Positions 10,401 to 21,600 of a DNA stretch of 64,000 nucleotides are shown here, piece by piece; position 1 is the stretch's first letter; each line of letters starts with the position of its first letter. A program made the translations under genes and the position numbers. The notes beneath the pieces are model-generated. The model worked only from the letters and a program-made list of their open reading frames with translations. It did no database searches and was not told where the DNA came from. The stretch is from Pilatotrama ljubarskyi (lineage: Eukaryota > Basidiomycota > Agaricomycetes > Polyporales > Polyporaceae), in assembly GCA_022385805.1 (NCBI GenBank), contig MU277762.1, forward strand, positions 13,849-77,848, given 5' to 3'.

Positions 10401-10881
10401 TCTTTTACCAGGAGGTCGGCATTCGCTTGATCGCGTATGTGCCTCTGCCGCCTATCTGAGCAATACACGCTGACCCCTAGTCAGTATCCTGCAGAAGCAT
10501 CTGAAGCGGCAGATCATCTCGCTGAACGGCGGATTCCAGGTGATTGCAGACCTGAACGCGTACCACGCGTTCATCTCGTCGCTACGCGTGGCGAGCATCG
10601 CGTCCGAATTTGCGTACCTGAAGATGCTTGGGCACGTCTACGTGGTGGAAGACGCGAAGGACCTTGCGCAAATTGTGCGAGACGTGACGCGATACGGCGG
10701 CGCGTATCGACCTGAGGTGCGCAGTTCTTCCGATTGCCTCGCTGCCGACGCCTGATGCCGATACTACTTGCAGGACATCTACGAGTTCATCCAGCGGCGG
10801 TCGGACTGGAAGAAGATCGAGAAGACGGTGGACAAGACGATGTACAACCTGAGCTTCAAGGAGGACTGCGTCGTCTGCTGA
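7428..10881 (+). CDS. RCY1: Recyclin-1 (F-box, Sec10-like; endosomal recycling)
   Basis: Model of 11 exons: 7428-8383, 8432-8582, 8635-8807, 8857-8956, 9007-9463, 9518-9815, 9864-10005, 10059-10184, 10238-10434, 10485-10716, 10774-10881; all junctions are GT-AG and in phase, giving 979 residues. An F-box (IGRLPVDVHILILTVLP...CSRALATLARDERVWEARW) spans about residues 48-97. The rest is an exocyst Sec10-like helical rod, with landmarks FTDVLLLPVTIVPRTVGKAV, LALELIHADRESMKRAE and LISLNGG-type text near the end. The protein ends DCVVC, a CaaX-like box. In yeast, Rcy1 binds Skp1 and is needed for recycling of the v-SNARE Snc1 from early endosomes. Residues 145-170 include acidic DDDFGDF and a low-complexity linker. 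It looks complete and functional. Confidence 0.92.
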
Positions 10882-11139
10882 GCGTTCGCGACTCCCCTCG
10901 GCTCTCCGGTCCGCCCGGACAATCCGCGTCGAGCGTCCCGCGTGACGTCACGGTCCTCCGGCGCAGCGAGTGACAGTCGCGCCACCGGTACCGCGTCTCG
11001 GTCGTCTTTATAGGGTCGCAATCGTCCTTTGATCGCACTCACTCCCTCTCTCCTCCTCCCTCCATCTGCCCGTCTCAGTTCATCACTGCACTCCCCCGCC
11101 TCTCCGCGTCGCGTCTATCACAAAGCCATACCTGCGCCC

Positions 11140-11653
11140 ATGTCGATCCCAGAGTTCTCGCTCCGTCTCCAGCACGGTCAGTATGCGTCTCACATCGGTG
11201 GCGGCCTCCGCGATAACGACCTTGCTGACTCGCATCCCTCCAGGCATCACCGGCGGCTTCGCGCCTCCCACTCCGGAAGCCATCATCACCGTCACGGGCA
11301 TCCCTACCCAGAATCTGATCAACATCACCAGCGCGGTGCGCCCCAAGGGCACGCCCTCCCTGCAGGACGCGGTGCCGAAATCCATCTCAGCGGCCGACGC
11401 CCATACCGCCGCGCTTGTGAACGAGCTCAAGGACATCCTCAAGACAATCCCAACCGAGTCACCGCCTGGGAGCGAGGACATCTACGGCATGGACACGAGC
11501 ATCGCATTCGGCTCCGAGGATCTGATGTGGCAGAACGGCGGACCGCAGGGATGCGGACACGGTGAGAGCTCGGTGAAGCCGACAGAGGAGGACAAGGTAA
11601 AGTTCAGGCGGGCTGTAGATATCGTGAAGGAGCTGCAAGCAAAGGACGCTTGA
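11140..11653 (+). CDS. Conserved-looking small hypothetical protein (148 aa)
   Basis: Model: exons 11140-11176 and 11244-11653, with a 67-nt intron after codon 12. The product starts MSIPEFSLRLQH, continues GITGGFAPPTPEAIITVTG, and ends VDIVKELQAKDA. It shows no signal peptide, membrane helix or known motif. The middle is predicted mixed alpha/beta, with DIYGMDTSIAFG and a Gly-rich NGGPQGCGHG stretch; the C-terminus is helical. The frame is free of stops, has strong codon bias like its neighbours, and sits 258 bp downstream of recyclin. I do not recognise its function. Confidence 0.68.
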
Positions 11654-11815
11654 TGTCGCGAGGCAAACGAGCATTCATGACGCATACCGCATTTGTATAC
11701 CATGGGCGACGCGAGTAAGGATCGGAGGTGGCACTGCAGGAAACATATTGCACAATCTTTGTGGCGACATCACGGCATGAAAGACTGTCCGAAACCGACA
11801 CACTCCTGGTCGTCT

Positions 11816-13462
11816 CTACTTTGACTGTTCGCCCCCAGCACCGAGCAACGAGCCGCCAACAACAGCGCCGCCTTCTCTGACAAGGCTCTCTCTAGCTTCA
11901 CCCAGGGTCTGCTCCCTGCCCATGAGCACTTCCTTGTGCTCGGCGATGCTCGTATGCAAACTCGCATAGAGCGTGAGTTTGGTCCTGAAGCCGACGCAAT
12001 TGCACTTTCAGAGCAATTCGGACGAGCGCATATCACTCACGTCATGTGGTCTTTGACCTGACGACGACGAGCCTCGTCAATTGGTCGTTTGGAGTCGAGC
12101 GAAAACCAGACGTACCAAGTCGAGCAGCTTGCCGAATCTGTCGGCGAGGTCTGTAACGACACAGCGTCGCCCGCGTTGCTCGATCTCGTAGCGAGAAGAG
12201 ACGTACCATCCGCACCCTTCGTCCACTCCTCTACGGAACACTCGACCCATTTCTTCCTGGACTCTTCGTACGAGTCCGCGTGCGCCTCCACGAAGACGTC
12301 GAGGTCTTGCCCGAGCAGTCGATACAGCGCTTGCCGCCCTTCCTTTTCGTTGGAGACCCCGCATAATAGCTCTCCGTGTGTCTGCGGGAGGGGCGCGGGT
12401 TGAATGTCGTTACGAGCTGAGGTAACGGCGCGGTCGAACGGACAGGCCGTGTAAGGAGCGGGGGTAGCGCGGCCATTGTACGGGGCCGTGAACTCCGCCT
12501 GCGCGCATATAGTCCGGCTATAAGCGACTAATGGTATGTATGCGCACCTCATCTGCAGCTGCCTTGTATCTCTTCGCACCCGCGCCGTAGGCATACTCCT
12601 CGCCGTCGTCATCAGCACGTTCCGGCCGCTTGGTTGTCCTCCTGAGGCCTTGATGGAAGCGTCCGTCATCCTGGGCGGAGCCTACAAACGCTGAGCTCTC
12701 GCTATATCCACCGGCATAGTCGCCGTAGAGGCCAGCTGCAGGAGGTCCCAGAGTGCGGGTGTGAGCATCCCCTTCTTCCTCTTCGGCGACTTCGTGTATG
12801 CTAGCGAGAGACGGCTGGGAGGCCGTACGAGAGCGTTGACTGCTAAAGGAAGCGTCGAGAGCATGCGAGAAGCGAAACTGATCAGCCCCAGGGCCAGGAG
12901 GGACCTTGTCGCGGGCGTCAGAGTAGGTGCCAAAGTGGGAGCCCTCTGTAGACGAGACTATATGCGCTCTGTTCGAGCTGAGATCCTCAGCTAGACCAGA
13001 CGTTTGGGCAGGAGCAGCGGGAGCTTTGAAGGTGTTCATCGAGAGCGAGCCGGGATTCTGAAAGTAAGGGTTACCGAGTCGAGCAGGTTGAGCGGAAGAG
13101 AACGGCTTCGGAGAGCGAGCAGGAGGTCCTGAGCCGTCGACAGACTGACGAGCGTTCGCAGATCCCGAGTTGAGAGGAGCCTGAGCGTCGGTTTTCTTTC
13201 TGAGCCCGGAGAGATTCAAAGGCCTGAATTTGGCGGCAAAGCCGCGACTGGCAGCGTTGTCTGAGCCGCTCGAGATCGTCGAAGGAGGATCCTGGGCAGC
13301 GGCCTCCGGCGAACGGTGTTCGGGAGGCGGAGGGTCGAGGAGACCGGTAGGACGGAAAGGCTCGTATGCAGGAGGCGGAGACTTGGGCTGAGCAGCATCA
13401 GACTTGGACTCGGTAGCACGAGAGGCGGGACGCTGGGGAACAAATGGAGCCCTTGCGCTCAT
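11816..13462 (-). CDS. Ecm11-like protein (low-complexity N-terminus, helical C-terminus)
   Basis: Model on the minus strand: exons 13462-12548, 12498-12207, 12150-12116, 12072-12041 and 11984-11816, all GT-AG and in phase, 480 residues. The start chosen is MSARAPFVPQ; the longer frame upstream has only a TTG. The first 300 residues are Ser/Pro/Ala-rich and probably disordered. The last ~130 form a helical block: DVFVEAHADSYEESRKKW, CSVEEWTKGADDLADRFG, then a charged heptad-like run to HTSIAEHKEVLMGREQ. The pattern EEW...LADRFGKLLDLARR resembles the Ecm11 C-terminal domain, whose yeast member acts in the synaptonemal complex. The assignment is from pattern only; another coiled-coil family is possible. 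Confidence 0.55.
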
Positions 13463-13848
13463 CGTGTCCAGACAGTTGCTCGTCGTCGAGACGATCCGGG
13501 TCGTCGTGGTCACGAGCAAAGACGGATTCTATCCAAGCGCCCGGTCAGCGCGTGCAGAAGAGCTGCAACCCTAACCCCACCCTCCGGAGTTCGATAAATT
13601 CGTCAAGACTCTGTACGTTCAAGCTGAGCGGAACCAACAGCGTGTGGGCCATCGCATGGGAAATCATCCAGTACTTAGACAGTGCTTGTGTCCTAGGTGC
13701 TCCGCCATACAACTCTTTCGAACCGAGCACAGAGCGGCTACAGGGTACAGTACTGTACAGACATCGACTCGCGAGGGCTGGAGTAGGGTACAACTTGGAA
13801 CATATCGTCCACGAGCTTATCCTGTCATACACGAGACCAAACCGCTTC
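13463..13848. other. Intergenic, no gene seen
   Basis: 386 bp between the start of the Ecm11-like gene and the stop of the first F-box-like gene. It should contain the promoter of the former. No clear TATA box or repeat was seen. Confidence 0.5.
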
Positions 13849-15399
13849 CTAAAGTCGCCTAATCACACCTTCCTCGGATGTCACTTCCCCATCCTTCAGC
13901 ATCGCCATCCTCCAACGCTCGCGGGGTCCTACCACACGCACCACCGCGTCTCGTAGGGAAGGGATTGCCTGAGCGAATCGACGCAAGTAATCCTCGATAT
14001 TGAAGTCATCTGCCGAGCGCTCCGCAAAGTTCAATGGATACTCGTCTACACCTGGGCGCGGCGGGGGAGGACCGCGACGACGGAGACGTTCCCAAACAGA
14101 TATCTTCTCTTTGGGACGAGGGTCGACGGACGTGGTCATGACTGCGATCTTGAGCTGCTGAAGAGGCGAGTGCTGAAGGGCCGACAACAGACCCTCCTAT
14201 ATATGCGCAGGACGAGACGTCAAGCCTGGAACCGGCAGGAGATTGCGAACACGTACCATGACTCCTGCAACATCGACGTGATCCTCGTTCTTGCCGAGTC
14301 CGGCTTCGAAAGACAGAGACTCGAGCCGCGAGCCGGCTTCTCCTCCGAGCACTCCGCAGACGTCAGCAGCAGGCAGGCTGAGTTCCCCGGGCCAACCATC
14401 AAACTCGAGGGTGCGGGGGCGAGCATAGCAGAGCATCGTCTTCAGCATGTCGGGGGCGTATTCGCGAATGTTGGAGAACCTGATGTCGTCGATGGAGCAC
14501 ACCAGACCCAGCACGTACAGATCGAGAAGGGAGCCACAAAATTCCTGTAGCCCTTTCCAGGTACGCCTGGCGTTGGTCTGCTCGCGAACGTTGAGAAGAT
14601 GCCGATCCTGGTATTCCTCGCTCCGCTCAACAGCATACCGGTGCCCCATCACATCGTCCTCTGTCATGTACGAGAGGTGCGTCAGGTTGGGGTAGGCATT
14701 CATGAGGACCATGGTGAGTGGCAACTGGGTGAATTCGAGCTGGAGCCGGCGCATCTCCGGGAAGACGAGGATGGGGTCAGGTCTTTCCTCGTCATGCATC
14801 CACCAACGGTAGCTGTTGATCGCTTGGAGAGTGGTCATCGACTGGGAAAGGAGCACCGCAGGGTGGTGACGGGGCCAGTCTTCGTAGGGCAGGTCGTCGA
14901 AGAGACCCCAATCGTCGCCGAGGAAGTCCAAATGGGCATGTACGAGCCTTGACCGGAGGTTTCTCAGCATCGTAACGGATAGCTCGTGGATGTAGGACAT
15001 CTGGAGCTCACGGAGAGAGGTGAGCGCGGCAAAGGCTATGACGAGGGATGGATGGGATTCCAAGACGTAGTCTCCGTGGTGGAGAGTGAGCGAGCGGAGG
15101 TTCGACATGAGAGGCAGAGCCCTTGCAAGCTCCAGAGAAGCAAGTTCGGACAGGTCGCAGAAGGACAAGTCGAGTGAGTGAAGCAGCTTGAAGCGTTCGT
15201 GGGGTTGCACGTGAAGGAAAGCGAGAAACTGCCGGAGACGGTTCTCTGAGTCGAGTCGAACGGTATCGCGGAGAAGCAGCTTGGGTCCGGCAGTGTAGAA
15301 GAAACGAGAGGTGCGCATGAAGCGGCATACGTCCTGCTCTGAGGCTGCCTCGAGGACTCCGAGTAGGACGTCGTAATTGAGAACGGGTTGCAATGCCAT
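13849..15399 (-). CDS. F-box/LRR-like protein, array copy 1 (intact)
   Basis: Model: exons 15399-14257 and 14196-13849, separated by a 60-nt intron with donor gtacgt and acceptor tatatag; 496 residues. The N-terminus MALQPVLNYDVLLGVLEAAS followed by CRFMRTSRFFYTAG has the shape of an F-box (LPxDVLxxVL). It is followed by leucine-rich repeat-like text (FKLLHSLDLSFCDL, MSNLRSLTLHHGDYVLESH). The second exon ends DYLRRFAQAIPSLRDAVVRVVGPRERW. Such proteins usually recruit substrates to Skp1-cullin ubiquitin ligases, which here is inference. It is the only undamaged member of a three-copy tandem array, all on this strand with the same intron position. Confidence 0.75.
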
Positions 15400-15925
15400 T
15401 TCCGCGAGCGCGAACTTGATCTTATTTGCGACGCAGATCTAAGGGTACCCGCAAGACAATGAGCGAGTGGTCATCCAGGGTCCATCCACCGAGCCCCAGC
15501 CTGAGTAGCGGTGCCGGAACACGTCCTTTCCAATGCACCGCGGGTTACTTTTACGGGTAATATCTGCTCACCAGAGTTCATATAAACACCACGTACTCGA
15601 GAAATCCTCTCTTCGCCGGTACGGGGCTCGAAGGAGGCCCAGGAAGAGGAGGACGGGAACACGCGACGACGCGGAAGCGCTCATACGAGCCGTGTATGCA
15701 CACCCACGTGATCGCTCCAGCCACCGACGTGCACACCGCCTATTAGCACGACAACCACTGCAGATGACTTAAATACACGTAGCACTCGGCATCATACTCC
15801 CAATCGAAATTCCATTCAAAAAGGCAAGCAGAGTCGACATTGGATCTGGTAAGTATGATACACCGAGAGCGGGCGTGCTAGACTTTCTGACAAGCTAAAC
15901 TGCCTACAAGAGAGCGGACAGCGTC
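15400..15925. other. Intergenic spacer of the F-box array
   Basis: 526 bp between the start of copy 1 and the relic stop of copy 2. No gene or repeat was seen. It should include the promoter of copy 1. Confidence 0.5.
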
Positions 15926-17429
15926 CTAGTAGAGCCGCGGCATCCCCCGCAGGCATGCCAGACTGATGCGGGTCTCTTCCACTGATATGACCCCATCCTT
16001 AAACGTCGCTAACCTCAGTCGATCTCCCGGTCCAAACAGATGCACCAGTGCGTCTCGCACGGAAGGGATCGTGCGACTGAAGCGGCGCAGCTAGTCCTCG
16101 ACATCCAACTCGTCCGCCGGGCGGCGTGTCGGCGCTACCACCTCTCCATCTTCGGGTGGCACAGGGCGGAAAGACACCCTCGTCGAGATCTCAACCTTCA
16201 TAGTCTGGAGGGGCGAGTGACGAAGCGACAACAGCAAACCTTCCTGTAACCTCGCCGGATCAGATGTCTGGATCAGAATGCGACAAGGCAGACACCTACC
16301 AGAATCCCTGCCACATCAACGTCATTCTCATCCGACCCCGGCATTATCTCATAAATCAGAGATTCGAGCCGTGAGCCCCCTTCTCCTCTTACGGCGTCGC
16401 AGAGGTTGGCGGCGGAGACGTCGGCCCTGTCGGGATAACCATCGAACTGGAGGGACCGCGGACGCGTGTAGTCGAGCATTGTCTTCAGCATCTCGGGGAT
16501 GACTATTTTGGTGCCGTCGAGCGAGACGTCGTCGACTAGGCACGTCAGACCCAGGGCGTAAAAATCCATCAGGGACCCCTGGAAGGTTTCCAAACGATTC
16601 CAGGTGCGGATAGCAGAGCTCTGCTCGCGAACATTGAGGTGATGTCGGGCTCGGATGACCTCGCTCTGCCCGACACTATAGTGGTCACCCATTCCGCTCA
16701 CGTATGAGAGGTGTGTGAGGTTCGGGTAGGCGTGCATGAGCACCGCGGCGAGGGGGAGTGAGGCGGACTCGAGCGCAAGACAGCGCATCTCAGGGAAAAC
16801 GAAGCTGAGATCGGGTTCTTCCTGATCGTGCATCTGCCAGGCGAAGCCGCTGATTTCCTTGAGCGTATCCATCGAATGGGCCAGGAGGACCGCAGGGTTG
16901 TGATCAGGCCACTCGTTCCGCCACCAATCGTGGTAGAAAGCGGCGCTACCGATGAACGTCAAGTGGATGCGCACAAGCCTTGATCGGAGGTTCTTGAGCA
17001 TCTTGATGGACAGTTCGCTGGCACCGTCCAACCGGAGGTAACGAAGGGAGGCGAGCGCAGCAACGCGGTCACAAGAGATCGATGCGAGCTCAAGAGCGAG
17101 TCGGCATTCTCGAGAGCGAGCGAGCGGAGGTTGACCATAAGGAGAAGTGCCTGTGCAAGCTCGAGAGATGCACGTCTGGACAGCGTGTGGAAGAGCAGGT
17201 CGAGAGAGCGGAGCAGCTTGAAACGCCTCTCAGGCTCTGCGCGCAGGAAAACGAAGAGTTGGCGGAGGCGTTTCTCCGTGTCGACTCGGACGGTATCGCG
17301 GAGAAGCACCCTCGGTCCGGCGTTGTAGAAGAAGCGAGAGGTGTGCATAAGAACGCACACACCCTTGACGGAAGAAGCCTCTAGCACTTGAAACAGGACA
17401 TCGTCGTTCAGGACGGGTTGGAGTGACAT
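15926..17429 (-). pseudogene. F-box/LRR-like protein, array copy 2 (frameshift and stop)
   Basis: The copy starts MSLQPVLNDDVLFQVLEASS at 17429 and follows copy 1 throughout. A one-base deletion near 17066 throws the frame after SHRSLVTALL; the correct frame resumes as MDGASELSIKMLKNLRSRL. The intron after DVDVAGIL is conserved. In the second exon the codon matching Tyr of copy 1's DYLRRF is TAG (16093-16091), and the text then continues LRRFSRTIPSVRDALVHLFG to a stop at 15926. Two independent lesions make a functional product unlikely. A truncated protein from the first half is possible. Confidence 0.8.
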
Positions 17430-18076
17430 TCCGTGTGGCTAAGTGCAGGATGAGAGGTGAATAGTTCTGAGAAAATCCAACCCACACTGTAGTCAGTATA
17501 TGTGTATGCGTGACAAGCTGAGCCTGAGCGCGAGTGCGGTCGCAAGGCCTATTGACCTCGCCACGGGTAGCAGCACAAGGGGGTATGTGCTCACCGAGGA
17601 ATGGCTATTGATGTACTTCTAGCAGTGTACGTCCTCGCGTCGGAGGGACCAAGAAAAGAAGGGCTGGACAGACGGTGGAAGATGCGGGTGGGCGCAAGGA
17701 GTAGAGGAAGAGGAAGACAAGTTGCTGTTCGCCGGTTACTTATACGCACCCACGTGATCGTCTTAGCCACAAGTCCACCCTGGAGTCAACGAATTGGAAG
17801 TCCTATTGTTCTCGGACCAACTTGGCCCAGGAAAAGCGCAGCAAGTTGAGAGTCGACGGCTAGCGTGAACGCAAATACTGTGCTCGCGGCGGAGTATAGC
17901 CTGCTGCGCAGGAAAGTTCAGAAGGGGAGACGAGGAGGGAGGATTAGCGGTTGGAGACATTGCTGAAGTACCTTCTGCAGCTTCACAGCAGTCGGCTAAC
18001 ACATTGGCAGCAAAAGTGACGTACAGTATAGCGTTCGAAGCAAGAGCCGCCATGCACGTCGAAAGCAGATCTTGTG
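17430..18076. other. Intergenic spacer of the F-box array
   Basis: 647 bp with no gene seen between copy 2 and the remains of copy 3. Confidence 0.45.
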
Positions 18077-18698
18077 CTAGTCCTTTCCGACGACCTTGTC
18101 TTCAAACGAGATCTCCCGTTCGGACAACTCCGCCCTCCTCCAGCGCTCGCGGGGCCCGACTACTCCCACAGCGGCATGTTGCAGGGAGGGGATCGCTGCC
18201 GTGAATCGGCGAAGGTAATCCTTGACGTCAAAGTCCTGCGTCGAGTGTTCTGCGAAATTGAGCGGACATTCGTCCAACCCAGGCCGCGGTGGGGGAGGAC
18301 GGCCGTCGAGACGTGCGATCAAGCTTTCTACGCTCCAGTTCGGCCGGGGGTCGAGATGTGCTGTGTTGCATCAGGATCTTGAGATGCTGAAGGGGACAGA
18401 ACTGGAGGGACGAGAGGAGACTCTCCTATATGCTCGCAGGATGAGACCGTAGGCCGATTCGCAAAGTGCAGACACGTACCATCACACCTGCGACATCGAT
18501 GTCGTGGTCGCGCTGATCGAGTGAGGCTGAATACGTCAGACACTCGAGCCGTGAGATCTTGAGACCGCTTCCGCTTTCAAAAAATGCGAAAACATCCGCA
18601 GCAGGGGAATTGAGCATCCTGGCCCAGCCGTGAAATTCGAAGGACCGTGGTCGGGCGTCATCGAGGACGGTCTTCAGCACATCGCGAACAACCCCTTC

Positions 18699-19883
18699 CA
18701 GCTGTTGCCGAAATTAATGCTCCGCACCTCCGCGCGCGCCAGTTGGCACAGCTTGACAGAATTGACGCAAATCACCCAAACTGCATGAATAATGGAATAT
18801 CTCGGCCACCACGCATCCGGACGGCCTGAAATTGCATACACGGAGCCTCTGTAGTATGTCGAAGATGTGTATCTAATTTTTACCGGGGTTTGCGAAGGTG
18901 ACGATGCGGGACAATGCAGCAAAGATGAGAGGCATCCCAGAGGTCAAATCCTGCCGTCTCACACGAATGTATATACACTATGCAGTCCGCTTTCTTCAGG
19001 GGATTCAGTGTGTGCTATATTGGACCTCTATGTACACTCTGAGGTGTATCAGAACTCGTAGTACCCGTCTACTCGAGGGAAGAGCGATCCACGTCAGGTC
19101 GAGGCAATNNNNNNNNNNNNNNNNNNNNNNNNNNNNNNNNNNNNNNNNNNNNNNNNNNNNNNNNNNNNNNNNNNNNNNNNNNNNNNNNNNNNNNNNNNNN
19201 NNNNNNNNNNNNNNNNNNNNNNNNNNNNNNNNNNNNNNNNNNNNNNNNNNNNNNNNNNNNNNNNNNNNNNNNNNNNNNNNNNNNNNNNNNNNNNNNNNNN
19301 NNNNNNNNNNNNNNNNNNNNNNNNNNNNNNNNNNNNNNNNNNNNNNNNNNNNNNNNNNNNNNNNNNNNNNNNNNNNNNNNNNNNNNNNNNNNNNNNNNNN
19401 NNNNNNNNNNNNNNNNNNNNNNNNNNNNNNNNNNNNNNNNNNNNNNNNNNNNNNNNNNNNNNNNNNNNNNNNNATTGCCTCGACCTGACGTGGATCGCTC
19501 TTCCCTCGAGTAGACGGGTACTACGAGTTCTGATACACCTCAGAGTGTACATAGAGGTCCAATATAGCACACACTGAATCCCCTGAAGAAAGCGGACTGC
19601 ATAGTGTATATACATTCGTGTGAGACGGCAGGATTTGACCTCTGGGATGCCTCTCATCTTTGCTGCATTGTCCCGCATCGTCACCTTCGCAAACCCCGGT
19701 AAAAATTAGATACACATCTTCGACATACTACAGAGGCTCCGTGTATGCAATTTCAGGCCGTCCGGATGCGTGGTGGCCGAGATATTCCATTATTCATGCA
19801 GTTTGGGTGATTTGCGTCAATTCTGTCAAGCTGTGCCAACTGGCGCGCGCGGAGGTGCGGAGCATTAATTTCGGCAACAGCTG
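18699..19883. repeat. Perfect 410-bp inverted repeat around an unsequenced centre
   Basis: Positions 18699-19108 and 19474-19883 appear to be exact reverse complements: the translated frames in the two arms are identical over their full length. The spacer is 365 unknown bases. The outer ends are CAGCTGTTGCCGAAATTAATGC read inward. The element interrupts F-box copy 3. A possible 8-bp target duplication with one mismatch (GAACAACC near 18685, GAATAACC near 19892) lies just outside. No open frame in the arms is recognisable. It may be a foldback-type mobile element, or a scaffolding artefact in which one contig end was placed twice. Confidence 0.75.
19109..19473. other. Assembly gap (365 N)
   Basis: Unknown bases exactly centred in the inverted repeat. 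Nothing can be said about its content. Confidence 0.99.
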
Positions 19884-20836
19884 TCAACGCTGAATAACCT
19901 GATACTGTCAATGGGGAAGGTGAGACCGACGACGTAGATATCGAGAAGGCGGCCCCGGAATTCCTGTAAGCATTTCCAGGTGCGCTTGGTATTTGAACTC
20001 TGAACAGCGTCGCCACAAGACGTTATTTTGCCAATTAAACTACTCCTCGATCTCCTCTGTGGTATGGAGAGATCCCGACTCACCGTCTTGGGTGGTGTAT
20101 GAGAGGTGAGTGAGATTGGGATAGGCGTTGATGAAGACCATGGTGAGAGGTAGTCGGGTATATTCGAGATCGACGGAGCGCATCTCTGGGTAAATGAGGC
20201 TGGGATCAGGCCTCTGTTCGTCGTGCATCCACCAATGATAGCTGTCGAGTTTCTTGAGGGTATGCATCGAGTGGGCGAAGAGAACAGCAGGGTGGTGGGG
20301 AGGCTAGTCCTTGTAGGGCAATTCGTCAAAGAAATTAACGCCGAAAGCGACGGCGAGGAAGTCCAAGCGGGCATACACGAGGCTTGAACGGAGGTTTCTA
20401 AGCATGGTGATGGAGTGCATGCGGACAGTAGGACATGCGGAGCTCACGAACGGAAGTGAGGGCAGCAAATGCAGTGACGAGGGATGGGTGGGACTCCAAG
20501 ACGTAGTCGCCGCTGAGGCTGAGCGAGTGAAGGCTAACGATGAGAGGGAGAGCGTCGGCGAGGTCGAGAGAGGCAGCTCCGGAGAGGTCGCAGAAGGAGA
20601 GGTAGAGAGAGCGGAGGAGGCTGAAGCGGATGTGTGGTTGCGCGCGGAGAAGAGCGAGAAACTGGCAGAGGCGTTCCTGTGTGTCGCTGCTGATGGTATC
20701 GCGGAGGACTCGGGATCTTGGGTCCTGCGGAGTAGAAGAAACGGGAGGTGCGCATGAAGCGGGAGATGAGCTGTTGGACGGCGACAGCGAGGACGGCGAG
20801 GAGGACGTCGTGGCTGGTCACGGGTTGGAGCGCCAT

Positions 20837-21404
20837 CGCGGATGCTCAGCGCGTCGGCGGTACGTGGCACACGCAAGGACACGAGCAGGCGAGGATCTGC
20901 GATGATTTATTGAGCTCGAGCGCGAGCCGGAAACACGTTGGCAGCTCTGCGAGCGAGGCGAGACGTACTACTCGAGTACCTTTAGTACTAGCTGCAGCCT
21001 ATTCTCCTCCCCTGCAGGGATTGACGGTCAGATTCGAATACTGTACAGGACTGTACATGTAGTACTTTAACGGGGAGACTGCGGACACGTGACCGCACCC
21101 CGGGTCGTGGGCATGGCAGACGCGTGCTCAACGTCCGCCACGACGACGACGACGATGATGGCGGGAGAGTACAGCCTGCTGCCGACGACTGAGAGCTGCA
21201 GTGGGTTGCTGTTGCGTACGGTCGCCGGGCTCGTTTCTGCGCTGCTCGTCGTGCGCTCAAGACGAGCTCGTCCCTCGCGCCTTTCGCGAGCAATGTTCAG
21301 GTCCAGCGTACGCTCTCTGTTCATGCGCCCTCCGTCTGTGCTCACGTCCTCTCTCGCGCAGTCCTCGCGTGCATGTCCTCGCCCGACCCGCAAATCTGCA
21401 CCAG
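20837..21404. other. Intergenic, short ACG microsatellite only
   Basis: No gene supported. A short run of ACG triplets lies at about 21137-21160. The plus-strand frame from 21089 across it has no recognisable features. Confidence 0.45.
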
Positions 21405-21600
21405 CATAACGACGGTGTCGTCCCCCTCTCCAGCATTCGCGGCTGCCCCTCTCTTACTGACGCCCCGCACGGCACATGCACCCTCCCGGCATTCGTCGCC
21501 GCCCAGCGCGAGATCATCCATAGCACGCGACTGGGCGTGGGGCTGTCTTGGCAAGTGGGAGGTCCCGCCGGTGACGGCGTGGAATACCGTACAACAACGG
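21405..21600 (+). pseudogene. C-terminal remnant of a histidine acid phosphatase (phytase-like)
   Basis: The plus-strand frame reads NDGVVPLSSIRGCP, then GTCTLPAFVAAQREIIHST. A frameshift near 21530 moves it to DWAWGCLGKWEVP. This order (VNDxxVPL, GCP, C-x-L-x-x-F-V-x-x-Q, DWxxAC-x-G-x-W) is the C-terminal signature of fungal histidine acid phosphatases and phytases. The catalytic RHGxRxP and HD motifs are absent upstream, so only the last ~65 residues remain. It is a decayed fragment with no function expected. Confidence 0.65.

Larger units (their letters stand above)
18077..20836 (-). pseudogene. F-box/LRR-like protein, array copy 3 (broken and split by an insertion)
   Basis: The copy begins MALQPVTSHDVLLAVLAVAV at 20836 and is colinear with copy 1. 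It carries a frameshift after FYSAGPK near 20715, another near 20430, an in-frame TAG where copy 1 has Trp (YKD-stop-PPHHPAVLF near 20309), and a stop after EEIEE near 20040. The text then reaches LLDIYVVGLTFPIDSIRLF at about 19890. It is interrupted by the inverted repeat 18699-19883 and resumes as VLKTVLDDARPRSFEFHGW from about 18680. The second exon (down to 18077, DYLRRFTAAIPSLQHAAV) is preserved but frameshifted against its splice partner. Sequence on both sides matches copy 1 with nothing duplicated beyond a few bases, so the palindrome is an insertion or misassembly within one gene. Confidence 0.8.

Noticed and set aside
19094..19684. Open frames reading through the assembly gap
   Set aside because: Their length is created by unknown bases; the same peptide appears from both palindrome arms by symmetry.
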